A stretch of 64,000 nucleotides of DNA. Source: Hyphomicrobiales bacterium (GTDB lineage: Bacteria; Pseudomonadota; Alphaproteobacteria; Rhizobiales; Rhizobiaceae). Shown here piece by piece: positions 18,001-25,634 of the stretch. Numbering within the stretch: position 1 is the stretch's first letter; the number at the start of each line of letters is the position of its first letter. Below the pieces are notes generated by a model. It made no database searches. It was given only the letters and a program-made list of their open reading frames with translations, and was not told where the DNA came from. The position numbers and the translations under genes are program-made. The stretch is taken from assembly GCA_900473795.1 (NCBI GenBank), contig UCMT01000013.1, forward strand, positions 106,797 through 170,796. Direction: 5' to 3'.

Positions 18001-21000
18001 TGCTTCCACCCATGAGCAAATCCGGGCGACGCTGGACGACCGTCTCAACGCGATCAACGTTGCCGTGACGCATGGAACCGACCAGCTTTCCGAGGTGCTC
18101 GGCGAACAGGCGACCTCCATTGCCACGACGCTCGCCACCAGCGCCAGCATGCTGGAAATGACGCTGGAGGAGCGCCAGGCGGAACTCGGTGTCGTCATCG
18201 ACAAGAGCGCCGCGGCACTCGAACAGCGCATGCTGGCAAGCACCAGCCACGTGGCAACGCAGCTCGGTGAGAGCGCCGATCAGATCAGCCGCGCCGCCGA
18301 TACGCTGTCGCATCGGATGGACACGTCCCTCTCCAACATCAACAGCAGCGTCGACGAAACCGGAGCACGCATCGAAAACACCCTTGGTGTGCTGGAAGGC
18401 AGAATTCGCAACAGTGTCGGCGGCGTCAGTGAATTCGTTGACACGGCCGGCCAGAAGATCGCCGACACCCTCTCCGCCAGGGTCTCGGAATTCGATGAGG
18501 TCAGCGACAGGGCCGCGGCACGCATTGCCAACAGCCTTGCCGGACGCGCCGAGGAAATCGATCGGATCGGCAGCGTGGCTGCGGCCCGGATCGCAGACGC
18601 GCTCTCCAACCATACGTCCGAGTTCGATCAGGTCAGCACCGCTGCTGCCGCGATGATCGCCGACAATCTTGCCAGCCGCACCGAAGAAATCGACCGCATC
18701 GGCAACAATGCCGCCGCCCGGATCGCCGAAACGCTGTCGGACCGCACGGCGGAGCTGGATCGGGTCAGCGCTACCGCGGCGGCCCGCATCACCGACAGCC
18801 TGGCCGGGCGCACCGACGAGATCGACCGTATCAGTGGCGCTGCCGCAAGCCGCATTGCCGATACGCTGTCCAGCCATACGGCCGAACTCGGCCGGGTCAG
18901 CGACGAAGCGGCCGCTCGCATCGAAGCCAGCATCGAGGGCGGTACGGGCCGCATCGAAGAGCGGCTCGGCACCATGGACCGTGCCCTGTCGATTGGCCTC
19001 GACAATGTCAGCCGGACGATCGAAGGCAAGGCCGCCGGTCTCGTCACCAACCTGCGCGGCGCCGTCAGCGATGCGGCACAGGGCATCGACGCCGAGGCCG
19101 TGCGCTCTGCCGAGCTCCTGGCCAAGGCTGGTGACGATTTTGTCCAGGCGATGGCCGCACGCCAGGCCGATTTCCAGTCCAGCATCGAGCAGACCGCCGC
19201 AACCGCCGCGATGCGCAGCGCCGAACTGGCGCGTTCCGTCGGAGAAGCAACCGATGGCGCGGCCGCCAGGATCGCCCAGACGCAGTCCCGTGTGGCGGAA
19301 CAGGCATCGTCGCTGCAGCAGAGCCTTACCGACGTGGAGAAGGCCCTGGAGGCCCGCGGCAACACGATCCGCACCACCCTCGACGATAGCACGCGTGAAC
19401 TCAACTCGATGCTTGCCGGCCGTTCCGCCGAGCTGTCGCGCCTGATCGACGAGAAGGCCCGCCCGGTCATCGATCAATATGCCGCCACCGGCAAGGAAGC
19501 CGCTGACCGCATCAGCGAGGTCGCCCGCGAGAGCGCGGAACGTCTGCGCGCCGAGAATGCGATGCTGCTCGAGAGCCTGACCGCCCGCACCGGCGAGACG
19601 CTGAATGCCATCTCGAGCCGCGCGGAAGAAACCGCCAAGGCAATGAAGATGGTCGAGAACCGTCTGCAATCGACGGCCTTGGGGCTCATCGATCAGCTGG
19701 CGGCAAGCAATTCGTCGATCGCCGGCGTCATCGAACAGGCAAGCGCCAACCTCGGCGCCATGGACGAGCAGCTGGAATCGACCACGGCGCGGTTCTCGGA
19801 ATCGGCCAATCGCGCTTCCGACATGCTGTCCACCTCGACCCGTCTGCTCGAAGGCAAGGTCACCAAACTCGCCGATATCTCGGGCTCGACCCTGTCGCAG
19901 ATCGGCGGCATCGTCGGCCGCTTCGAAGATCATTCCAAGGTGCTCAGCCAGGCATCCGACCTCCTGGGCGCGGCGCAGTCCAATCTGGTCAGCACCCTCG
20001 AAGAGCGGCAGGACGCGCTGCGCACCCTCTCGGTCGGTCTTGTCAGCCGCTCGGAAGAGATCGAGAAGACCATGCATGCCCTCGAAGGCTTCGTCGACGG
20101 CGCCTTCCAGCGGGCGGAAGACCGTTCGGCCCAGATCGCCGGCAATCTGCGCTCCGGCATCCAGACATCCTTCAGCGATGTCGGGCGTATCCTCACGGAC
20201 GCAGAACAGCGCGCCGCCGCTGCTGCCGAAGCCATGCGCAATGCCGTGGTCCAGGCAGGCAACGAGGCCAGCATGTCGGTCGAATCGGTGTTCGTGCGTG
20301 CCGAGGAGCGCTCGAGCGAGATCGCCAGCAACCTGCGCGCCGGCGTCGAGGCCTCCTTCACCGATGTCAGCAAGACATTGTCGGAAGCCGAAGCCCGCGC
20401 AACGTCGGCGAGCGAAGCCATGCGCGCCGCCGTCGCCAAGGCCGGCGAGGATGCAGGCCTTTCCGTCGAGGGTGCCTTTACCCGCGCCGAGGAACGCTCC
20501 AAGGAAGTTGCCTCGCGCCTGCGCGGCAGCGTCGGCGCCTCGCTGTCGGATATCGACCGGATGATGACCGAAACCGGCAAGAAGTCGGACGGTGCCGCCC
20601 AGCAGATGGGCGAATCGATCCGCCAGGCCGTCGAAGAAGCGGTCACCCGCTTCAGCGGCGCGACCGAGGAAATCCGCCGCTCGGCCAACGAGATCCGCCG
20701 CGAGCTCGACATGACCCGCGAGGAACTGAAGCGCGGCGCCTTCGACCTGCCGGAAGAAGCCAAGGAAAACGCCTCGGTCATGCGGCGCGCCGTTGCCGAG
20801 CAGATCAAGGCACTGCAGGAACTCTCCGACATTATCGGCAAGTCTTCCGGCCAGCTCGAGATCGCCCAGCCGGTACCCCGCCAGCAGGCCGTCGCACAAC
20901 AGCAGCCGGTGGCAGCGGCTCCGGTCCGCGCCATGGCGCAGCAGCCGGCCGCGGAGCCGCGCCGCCAGGAGCCCGAGCCCCTGCTCCGTGGAAGCCTTGG

Positions 21001-21562
21001 CCTGGAACAGCCGCGCCCGGCCGCCCAGCAGCCGGTTGTCCGTCAGCAGGAGCCGGCCGCGGTAACAACACGCCCGCAGTCCGGGGAAGGCAGCGGCTGG
21101 ATGCGTGACCTGCTGCGTGGCGCATCCCGCGATGAGGAAGCCTCGGCGCCCGTTCCAGCGCAACGGCCAAGCGAAGCACAGCCTGCCGCCCGCGCCGGCG
21201 ACACCCGCAATCCGCGTCATGTGATGGAATCACTGAATTCGCTGTCCGTCGACATCGCCCGCGCGATCGACCATGACGCGTCGGTCGATCTGTGGCGGCG
21301 CTACCAGCGCGGCGAGCGCGACGTCTTCACCCGCCGCCTCTACACGCTGAAGGGCCAGCAGACCTTCGACGAGATCAAGCGCAAATACGACCGCGAACCG
21401 GAATTCCGCACCGCCGTCGACCGCTATATCGCCGATTTCGAAAAACTGCTCGGCGACGTCTCCCGCAACGATCGCGACAAGGTGATGACGCAGAGCTACC
21501 TGACGTCCGATACCGGCAAGGTCTATACGATGCTGGCACATGCCGCCGGGCGGTTCAGCTAA
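15086..21562 (+). CDS. gpr: Giant coiled-coil Growth Pole Ring protein (GPR/RgsE homologue)
   Basis: 2158 residues. An acidic, flexible N-terminus of about 110 residues is followed by two membrane helices (about 118-140 and 160-181). Then come about 1700 residues of almost unbroken helical coiled coil, an Ala/Gln/Pro linker (about 1925-2035) and a conserved C-terminal domain (about 2042-2158, with SVDLWRRYQRGERDVFTRRL). Known family: Agrobacterium GPR (about 2100 residues) forms a ring at the growing pole and is needed for unipolar growth; the Sinorhizobium homologue RgsE acts with Rgs and Tol-Pal proteins. Automatic annotation often calls it apolipoprotein-, kinesin- or TipN-like. The coiled coil holds three families of internal repeats, listed separately. 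The ATG at 15086 was chosen over 14918 because the sequence after it is acidic and hydrophilic, as expected. A terminator follows at 21591. Confidence 0.85.
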   Translation: MATNKSNESIDDKAFQALEDALKIDFDELKSALNEKTSLDDPEGKVSEAVSQAPAASQAKTTKSKDEAARSARTTETPRSLSPEPAPKAPSFAPANDDGRRTPAAILRSLDVRSGRSAMRIAAAVSALWTIGGLGVANLLYGPEIWQIRSLADLSAMPGAIGAAIFIILPVMLFFSFAIMISRAQELRSAARSMAEVALRLAEPETAASERIMTVGQAVRREVSAMNEGIERTIARATELETLVHSEVNALERSYSDNELRVRTLVQELGLEREAIVGHAERIRSSIAGAHTQLKDELATAGDDISSRIATSGEAFASMIETRAAALMERSNSATQTIGAMLSTRTDALLSSLTTAGVSLSNEFDTRLENLSQTLAKRGQQLLGQFETRASTLDANTEKLNAALNERARQLNETLIARTRDLNESLNVGQQAITGGLDDILNTLNATLDEKGASFRQSLKSSSDDMIMDLDLRSGFFEEKLQTTVGQLATAFDSRFHEFATAFDKRAGMLDSKLMESLARINQSVSGGAESIGSMLDGGIERFESALSEQSLTLATTLGTTQDFIEHTISGKTAELSDAIGNAHTRIDGVLSERSSTLMSALTAAQDRIESGFAQRAGSLETALTESQQLLAETLDARTSAITTSNQQLADNIVTQTSGLIDGLQAIHGRIEDTLTNRADEITTAIAASQLRLDDTLSERAVELSSLLAASSESIDSAFEGTAERIDTILSQRTGALANVLNSSTAAIDNAFDGTAERIDAILSQRTGALENVLTSSTTAIDGAFDGTAERIDAILAQRTGSLANVLTSSAGAIESAIGGTTERLETLLSEQSRTLGDTLASQTATLDTILSERSAEITGTLSARANEMVDTLSSRTEEIADGLSYRASAIAETMADRVSDIEQQLSGRVGAIAENLSGRVSEIAGTMTSTSAEIATALSSHASELAMSMADKASDIEQTLSGRAGQLATSLASTHEQIRATLDDRLNAINVAVTHGTDQLSEVLGEQATSIATTLATSASMLEMTLEERQAELGVVIDKSAAALEQRMLASTSHVATQLGESADQISRAADTLSHRMDTSLSNINSSVDETGARIENTLGVLEGRIRNSVGGVSEFVDTAGQKIADTLSARVSEFDEVSDRAAARIANSLAGRAEEIDRIGSVAAARIADALSNHTSEFDQVSTAAAAMIADNLASRTEEIDRIGNNAAARIAETLSDRTAELDRVSATAAARITDSLAGRTDEIDRISGAAASRIADTLSSHTAELGRVSDEAAARIEASIEGGTGRIEERLGTMDRALSIGLDNVSRTIEGKAAGLVTNLRGAVSDAAQGIDAEAVRSAELLAKAGDDFVQAMAARQADFQSSIEQTAATAAMRSAELARSVGEATDGAAARIAQTQSRVAEQASSLQQSLTDVEKALEARGNTIRTTLDDSTRELNSMLAGRSAELSRLIDEKARPVIDQYAATGKEAADRISEVARESAERLRAENAMLLESLTARTGETLNAISSRAEETAKAMKMVENRLQSTALGLIDQLAASNSSIAGVIEQASANLGAMDEQLESTTARFSESANRASDMLSTSTRLLEGKVTKLADISGSTLSQIGGIVGRFEDHSKVLSQASDLLGAAQSNLVSTLEERQDALRTLSVGLVSRSEEIEKTMHALEGFVDGAFQRAEDRSAQIAGNLRSGIQTSFSDVGRILTDAEQRAAAAAEAMRNAVVQAGNEASMSVESVFVRAEERSSEIASNLRAGVEASFTDVSKTLSEAEARATSASEAMRAAVAKAGEDAGLSVEGAFTRAEERSKEVASRLRGSVGASLSDIDRMMTETGKKSDGAAQQMGESIRQAVEEAVTRFSGATEEIRRSANEIRRELDMTREELKRGAFDLPEEAKENASVMRRAVAEQIKALQELSDIIGKSSGQLEIAQPVPRQQAVAQQQPVAAAPVRAMAQQPAAEPRRQEPEPLLRGSLGLEQPRPAAQQPVVRQQEPAAVTTRPQSGEGSGWMRDLLRGASRDEEASAPVPAQRPSEAQPAARAGDTRNPRHVMESLNSLSVDIARAIDHDASVDLWRRYQRGERDVFTRRLYTLKGQQTFDEIKRKYDREPEFRTAVDRYIADFEKLLGDVSRNDRDKVMTQSYLTSDTGKVYTMLAHAAGRFS
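17228..17560 (+). repeat. 99-bp tandem repeat within gpr (33-residue coiled-coil unit)
   Basis: About 3.3 copies of a 33-residue unit with core GTAERIDAILSQRTGAL. The DNA core GGCACGGCGGAACGCATCGA recurs at 17246, 17345 and 17444, exactly 99 bases apart. The high DNA identity suggests recent duplication. Confidence 0.9.
18488..18949 (+). repeat. 66-bp repeat within gpr (22-residue coiled-coil unit, seven copies)
   Basis: Seven consecutive 22-residue units with pattern E-[FIL]-D/G-x-[VI]-[SG]-x3-A-A-x-[RM]-I-A-x-[SATN]-L/I. Odd and even copies differ slightly (EFDQVS versus EIDRIG), suggesting that a two-unit block was duplicated. Confidence 0.85.
20104..20560 (+). repeat. 186-bp repeat within gpr (62-residue unit)
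   Basis: Two full copies and a partial third of a 62-residue unit beginning F-x-RAE-[DE]-RS and containing LR-x-G-[IV]-[QE]-x-SF-x-DV. Successive RAE-x-RS motifs are 62 residues apart. Confidence 0.85.
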
Positions 21563-21590
21563 CCCCCAGTTCCGGTTTCTTTTCTGAAAT

Positions 21591-21618
21591 GGCCCCATCC
21601 GCAAGGTGGGGCCTTTTT
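21591..21618 (+). terminator. Intrinsic terminator after gpr
   Basis: A 9-bp stem (21591-21599 / 21605-21613, GGCCCCATC with one G-T pair) is followed by TTTTT. It starts 29 bases after the gpr stop. Confidence 0.88.
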
Positions 21619-21736
21619 CAGTTGGGCTATTCGCAGGGGGTTGGACGCTAGAAATAGAAATGCACTGTGCTACTTCGCGCGCCTCACAGAATGGTTTGAT
21701 TGCGGCAAACAAGCAGCCGCTCGCAGAAAGGGACGC

Positions 21737-22354
21737 ATGCAGAAATCACTGGTCAGAAGGCTCGTTGGAAACGATCAGATGTCACGCCTCAGCGTCTATC
21801 GGCGGCATGACGGCCTGTTTCACTATGTCGAGGAGAAAATATCCGAGTGGGACGATGCGCCGCCCGCCTGGGTGGAGGCCAGTCGTTCAGGTGTATTTGC
21901 GAGCAGCCAGGAAGCGGTCCCAGAGGCTCAGGCCGCCATTTCCTGGCTTCGCGCCCCCACTGATGGCGATATGGCGCGGGCGGCCGGCTCCGTGCAGACC
22001 GATTGGCGGCCCTTTGGGACAAGGGAAATAATTGTCATGGAGCGGCTTTTACGTGCCGAATTTGAAGGTCGAGACGCGCTTGTCGCCCAACTGCAGACGG
22101 CAATGGTCAAGCGTATAGATCGAAACGGCAGTCTGCGGTTTCGCAACGAAGGCGGCCCGCATGCCCACGGGGCTCAAAGCATCGCTATCGAAGGCTTTTA
22201 TCGCGATGATGTTGGAGGGCATGGACCACTTGTGCATCTGTTGATCCACGTTGTGGACGGGAGGCTGCATGAACTGGAGATTTACAAGGAAGACCGCAGC
22301 CCGATTCTCATCGATCCGTACGAGATCGATATTTCGAAGATACATTATTACTGA
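21737..22354 (+). CDS. DUF6984-like protein with an extra N-terminal domain
   Basis: 205 residues in two parts. Residues 1-75 (SVYRRHDGLFHYVEEKI, ending AAISWLRAP) form a small separate domain I cannot name. Residues 95-205 (RPFGTREIIVMERLLRAEF, NGSLRF, LLIHVVDGRLHELEIYKED) resemble the DUF6984 family, small proteins of unknown function. The start at 21737 is supported by AAGGGA 7 bases upstream; the frame is open further up. The gene sits alone between gpr and the convergent petABC operon. A bacterial immunity or housekeeping role would be a guess. Confidence 0.6.
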   Translation: MQKSLVRRLVGNDQMSRLSVYRRHDGLFHYVEEKISEWDDAPPAWVEASRSGVFASSQEAVPEAQAAISWLRAPTDGDMARAAGSVQTDWRPFGTREIIVMERLLRAEFEGRDALVAQLQTAMVKRIDRNGSLRFRNEGGPHAHGAQSIAIEGFYRDDVGGHGPLVHLLIHVVDGRLHELEIYKEDRSPILIDPYEIDISKIHYY

Positions 22355-22430
22355 AGCAGTGGAACCAGTCCCGGCGGGAGACGCAAATATCGTACCTGAG
22401 GCAAGCCCTGCGGAGAACACCGGACAGAAA

Positions 22431-22456
22431 AAAGGCGGCCATCCGGGGCCGCCTTT
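22431..22456. terminator. Intrinsic terminator of petABC (minus strand), shared with the DUF6984 gene
   Basis: AAAGGCGGCC (22431-22440) pairs with GGCCGCCTTT (22447-22456) around a 6-base loop. Read on the minus strand, the stem is followed by a run of T (plus-strand A-run at 22428-22433), so it ends the cytochrome bc1 operon. Confidence 0.88.
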
Positions 22457-22478
22457 GTCGTTCGAAGCCCAAAAAGCC

Positions 22479-23372
22479 TCAGTGTTCCTTGTTGGCGTAG
22501 ACCGACTTCTTCGTCAGGTAGATCAGGCCGGTGAAGATCAGCAGGAAGACCATCACCATGAAACCCGTGCGCTTGCGGGCTTCCAGGTGCGGCTCCGCGG
22601 CCCACATCAGGAAGGAGGCAACGTCGCGGGAATATTGCTCGACCGTCTGCGGCGAACCGTCGTCATAGGTGACCTGGGCGTCGGAAATCGGCTTTGCCAT
22701 GGCAAGCGCCGAGGCGCTGGCGAAGTACGGATTGTAGTGCGTGCCTTCCGCGACTTCGACGCCCTTCGGCGGTTCCTGATAGCCGGTCAGAAGCGCGTGG
22801 ATATAGTCCGGACCGCCCTCCTGATACTGCGTGAACATGTCGAAGATGAAGGTCGGGAAACCGCGCTCGATGCCGCGTGCCTTTGCAAGCAGCGACATGT
22901 CCGGCGGCGCGGCGCCATTGTTGGCGGCAGCAGCGGCTTCGGCGTTCGGATACGGCGACGGGAAATGGTCCGAAGGCAGGGCCTTGCGGGTGAACATCTC
23001 GCCATCAGCATTCGGTCCGTCCTGAACTTCGTAGTTCGCCGCGAAGGTCTTCACCTGCGCTTCGGAGTAGCCGAGGTCTTCCAGCGTGCGGAAGGCGACG
23101 AGGTTCATCGAGTGGCAGGCGGAACAGACTTCGGTGTAGACCTTCAGGCCGCGCTGCAGCTGACCCTTGTCATAATGGCCGAACGGACCGGAGAAGGTCC
23201 ATTCTTCCTGTTCCGGCTTGTGGATCGGGAAGTGCGGCGTACCACCGGCATGTTCCCCTTCGGCTGCGGCACCTTCGGCTTTGTGTTCGCCGCTTTCCTG
23301 GGCGAACACGATGCCAGCACCAAGGCCTGCGACGACTGCGAGCGAAAGAATGCCTGTAACAAGCTTTTTCAT
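22479..23372 (-). CDS. petC: Cytochrome c1 subunit of the bc1 complex
   Basis: 297 residues. The signal peptide MKKLVTGILSLAVVAGLG is followed by a periplasmic domain with the heme c attachment site CSACH (Cys 83, Cys 86, His 87) and AAPPDMSLL, then a C-terminal membrane anchor (MVMVFLLIFTGLIYL). Cytochrome c1 takes electrons from the Rieske protein and gives them to soluble or membrane cytochrome c. I chose the ATG at 23372, which starts the signal peptide directly and has AAGGA upstream. An alternative ATG at 23402 overlaps the petB stop (TGATG) and would add 10 residues. Last gene of petA-petB-petC. Confidence 0.95.
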   Translation of the reverse strand: MKKLVTGILSLAVVAGLGAGIVFAQESGEHKAEGAAAEGEHAGGTPHFPIHKPEQEEWTFSGPFGHYDKGQLQRGLKVYTEVCSACHSMNLVAFRTLEDLGYSEAQVKTFAANYEVQDGPNADGEMFTRKALPSDHFPSPYPNAEAAAAANNGAAPPDMSLLAKARGIERGFPTFIFDMFTQYQEGGPDYIHALLTGYQEPPKGVEVAEGTHYNPYFASASALAMAKPISDAQVTYDDGSPQTVEQYSRDVASFLMWAAEPHLEARKRTGFMVMVFLLIFTGLIYLTKKSVYANKEH

Positions 23373-23401
23373 TGTTGTGGGTTCCTTAATCTTCGCAGAC
23401 A

Positions 23402-24673
23402 TCACGCGGCAACGGGCTTCTTCGCAGCCTGCTTTTCCAGAACCGCTTCGGTGATGGAATTCGGGATGCGCTTCGGCGTTTCGATCAGTCCGAGAACCGG
23501 CATGACGACGAGGAAGAAGCCGAAGTAGTAGAGAGTGCCGAGCTGCGACATCACCACGTAGAGGCCTTCCGCCGGGCGCGAGCCCAGCCAGCCGAGCATG
23601 ATGGCGTTGATCACGAAGAGCCAGAAGAACAGCTTGTACCACGGACGGTAGACGGCCGAGCGCACCTTCGAGGTATCGAGCCAGGGCAGGAAGAACAAGA
23701 CGATGATCGCACCGAACATCACCAGAACGCCGCCGAGCTTCGAATCGATCGGGCCGATGTTGAAGGTGATGGCGCGCAGCATCGCGTAGAACGGCAGGTA
23801 ATACCATTCCGGAACGATGTGGGCCGGCGTCTTCAGGGCGTTGGCCGGGATGTAGTTGTCCGGATGGCCGAGGAAGTTCGGCATGTAGAAGACGAACCAG
23901 GCGTAAACCAAGAGGAACACCGATACACCGAGCGCATCCTTGAGGGTCGCGTAAGGCGTAAAGGCAACCGTGTCGGTCTTCGTCTTGACTTCGACGCCGG
24001 TCGGGTTGGTCTGGCCGACGACATGCAGGGCCCAGATGTGCAGGACGACGACGCCGGCGATCATGAAGGGCAGCAGATAGTGCAGCGAGAAGAAGCGGTT
24101 GAGCGTCGGCTGATCGACGGCGAAACCGCCGAGCAGGAACTGCTGGATCCACTCGCCCACCAAGGGGAAGGCAGAGAAGAAGCCGGTGATAACCGTGGCG
24201 CCCCAGAAGGACATCTGACCCCAGGGCAGAACATAGCCCATGAAGCCGGTCGCCATCATCAGGAGGTAGATGACGACGCCGAGAATCCAGAGGATTTCAC
24301 GCGGCGCCTTGTACGAGCCGTAGTAGAGGCCGCGGCCGATGTGAAGATAGACGGCGATGAAGAAGAACGACGCGCCGTTGGCATGCATGTAGCGCAGCAG
24401 CCAGCCGTGATTGACGTCGCGCATGATCTTTTCGACGGAGTTGAAGGCAACCGTCATCTCAGCCGCATAGTGCATGGCGAGAACGACGCCCGTCAGGATT
24501 TGCACGATCAGCATGACCGACAGCATGGCGCCGAAGGTGTAAGCGTAGTTCAGGTTGCGCGGAACCGGATAGGAAACGAAGCTGTCGTGTACGAGCCGCG
24601 GCAGCGGCAGGCGCGAATCGACCCACTTCTCGATCCCGGTCGTCGGCATATAGGTTGAATGATCACCACTCAT
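23402..24673 (-). CDS. petB: Cytochrome b subunit of the bc1 complex
   Basis: 423 residues with eight or more membrane helices. It carries both quinone sites and the two b hemes. Family marks are [10 protein letters not shown] and [12 protein letters not shown] with the heme histidines, [16 protein letters not shown] (Qo site), [20 protein letters not shown] and the [12 protein letters not shown] loop (PEWY of the Qo site). GAGGGGAA lies upstream of the ATG at 24673. It lies 14 bases after petA and touches petC. Confidence 0.97.
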   Translation of the reverse strand: MSGDHSTYMPTTGIEKWVDSRLPLPRLVHDSFVSYPVPRNLNYAYTFGAMLSVMLIVQILTGVVLAMHYAAEMTVAFNSVEKIMRDVNHGWLLRYMHANGASFFFIAVYLHIGRGLYYGSYKAPREILWILGVVIYLLMMATGFMGYVLPWGQMSFWGATVITGFFSAFPLVGEWIQQFLLGGFAVDQPTLNRFFSLHYLLPFMIAGVVVLHIWALHVVGQTNPTGVEVKTKTDTVAFTPYATLKDALGVSVFLLVYAWFVFYMPNFLGHPDNYIPANALKTPAHIVPEWYYLPFYAMLRAITFNIGPIDSKLGGVLVMFGAIIVLFFLPWLDTSKVRSAVYRPWYKLFFWLFVINAIMLGWLGSRPAEGLYVVMSQLGTLYYFGFFLVVMPVLGLIETPKRIPNSITEAVLEKQAAKKPVAA

Positions 24674-24687
24674 AATCAGTATTCCCC

Positions 24688-25266
24688 TCAACCGATCTTG
24701 ATGACTGTGTCGGAAGTGAAAGCAAAGGTCGGAACGGCGAGGTTCATCGGCGCCGGGCCCTTACGGATACGGCCGGCCGTATCGTAGTGCGAGCCGTGGC
24801 ACGGACAGAACCAGCCACCGAAATCGCCTGCCTGGCCGAGCGGAACGCAACCGAGATGCGTGCACGAACCGATCATGACGATCCAGTTTTCCTTGTCCTT
24901 GCCGGCGGAGCGATCGACGTCAGTCGCCTCGGCATCTGCCGGAAGATTGGCATTGCGCGCGACCGGGTCTTTCAGGTCGGCGAGAGCGACGGCTTTCGCC
25001 TCTTCGACTTCCTTGTCGGTGCGGTTGCGGATGAACACCGGCTTGCCGCGCCATTTCGCCGTCAACGACATGCCCGGCTGCAGGCTGGAGACATCGACCT
25101 CGATCGAAGCGAGCGCCAGTGTCGAAGCGTCGGGACGCATCTGATCGATGAACGGCCATGCGACCGCGCCGGCGCCAACGACACCCGCCATGCCGGTCGC
25201 CAGATACAAGAAGTCGCGGCGAGTGGGCTCGCCCAGGGTTTCGCTTGATGTCTCGTGTTCGCTCAC
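24688..25266 (-). CDS. petA: Rieske iron-sulfur subunit of the bc1 complex
   Basis: 192 residues. A twin-arginine region (TRRDFLYLA) and membrane anchor (about 20-42) precede the Rieske fold. Cluster ligands are Cys 135 and His 137 in CTHLGC and Cys 154 and His 157 in CPCHGSHYD; Cys 140 and Cys 156 form the usual disulfide. The start codon is GTG at 25266 with GAGAGGATGG upstream. First gene of petABC, which oxidises quinol and reduces cytochrome c. Confidence 0.96.
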   Translation of the reverse strand: MSEHETSSETLGEPTRRDFLYLATGMAGVVGAGAVAWPFIDQMRPDASTLALASIEVDVSSLQPGMSLTAKWRGKPVFIRNRTDKEVEEAKAVALADLKDPVARNANLPADAEATDVDRSAGKDKENWIVMIGSCTHLGCVPLGQAGDFGGWFCPCHGSHYDTAGRIRKGPAPMNLAVPTFAFTSDTVIKIG

Positions 25267-25634
25267 GGCTAAACCATCCTCTCACGCAATGTTTGCGGCA
25301 ACCGCACTGTCCCCGGCGTCGACCCGCTCCGTGCTGCCACTTGAGCGAAAGAACAGCGCCAAATCAATAAGCCGATGCACGATTCGAAGAAAACTTTCGC
25401 CCCTCCACCTCATGCATCAAAACCGGGCGAACCCCACGCGTTAAAGAAACGGCAGATTCCCCGGCAATCCGGCGCGTTCTATGCTTGATCGCAAGGGATG
25501 TCTAGCCTTCAGGACGGCAGGTGGGCCACAATGTCGCGGGAAAACCGAAGCCGATGTTCGCAAACCGCTTTTCACGCTCTGACCGTGTCGAAACACGGCG
25601 TTCTCGCGCTTGCGTACGACGGTTTTCGACGCGC
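25267..25634. other. Intergenic region between petA and the ABC exporter gene
   Basis: 368 bases hold the petABC promoter (minus strand) and the end of the ABC exporter transcript. A 6-bp hairpin, CCGTGT-cgaa-ACACGG, lies near 25582-25597 without a T-run. No clear promoter, regulator box or gene was found. Confidence 0.5.

Noticed and set aside
17315..21220. A 1301-codon frame on the minus strand opposite gpr, and several others up to 420 codons.
   Set aside because: These are mirror frames of a repetitive, GC-biased coding region with no ribosome sites or domain features.
22479..24152. A 557-residue fusion frame covering petC and part of petB.
   Set aside because: The upstream part is petB read out of frame; the real petC starts at its signal peptide at 23372.
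25582..25597. A 6-bp hairpin downstream of the ABC exporter as a terminator.
   Set aside because: The stem is short and no T-run follows on either strand.
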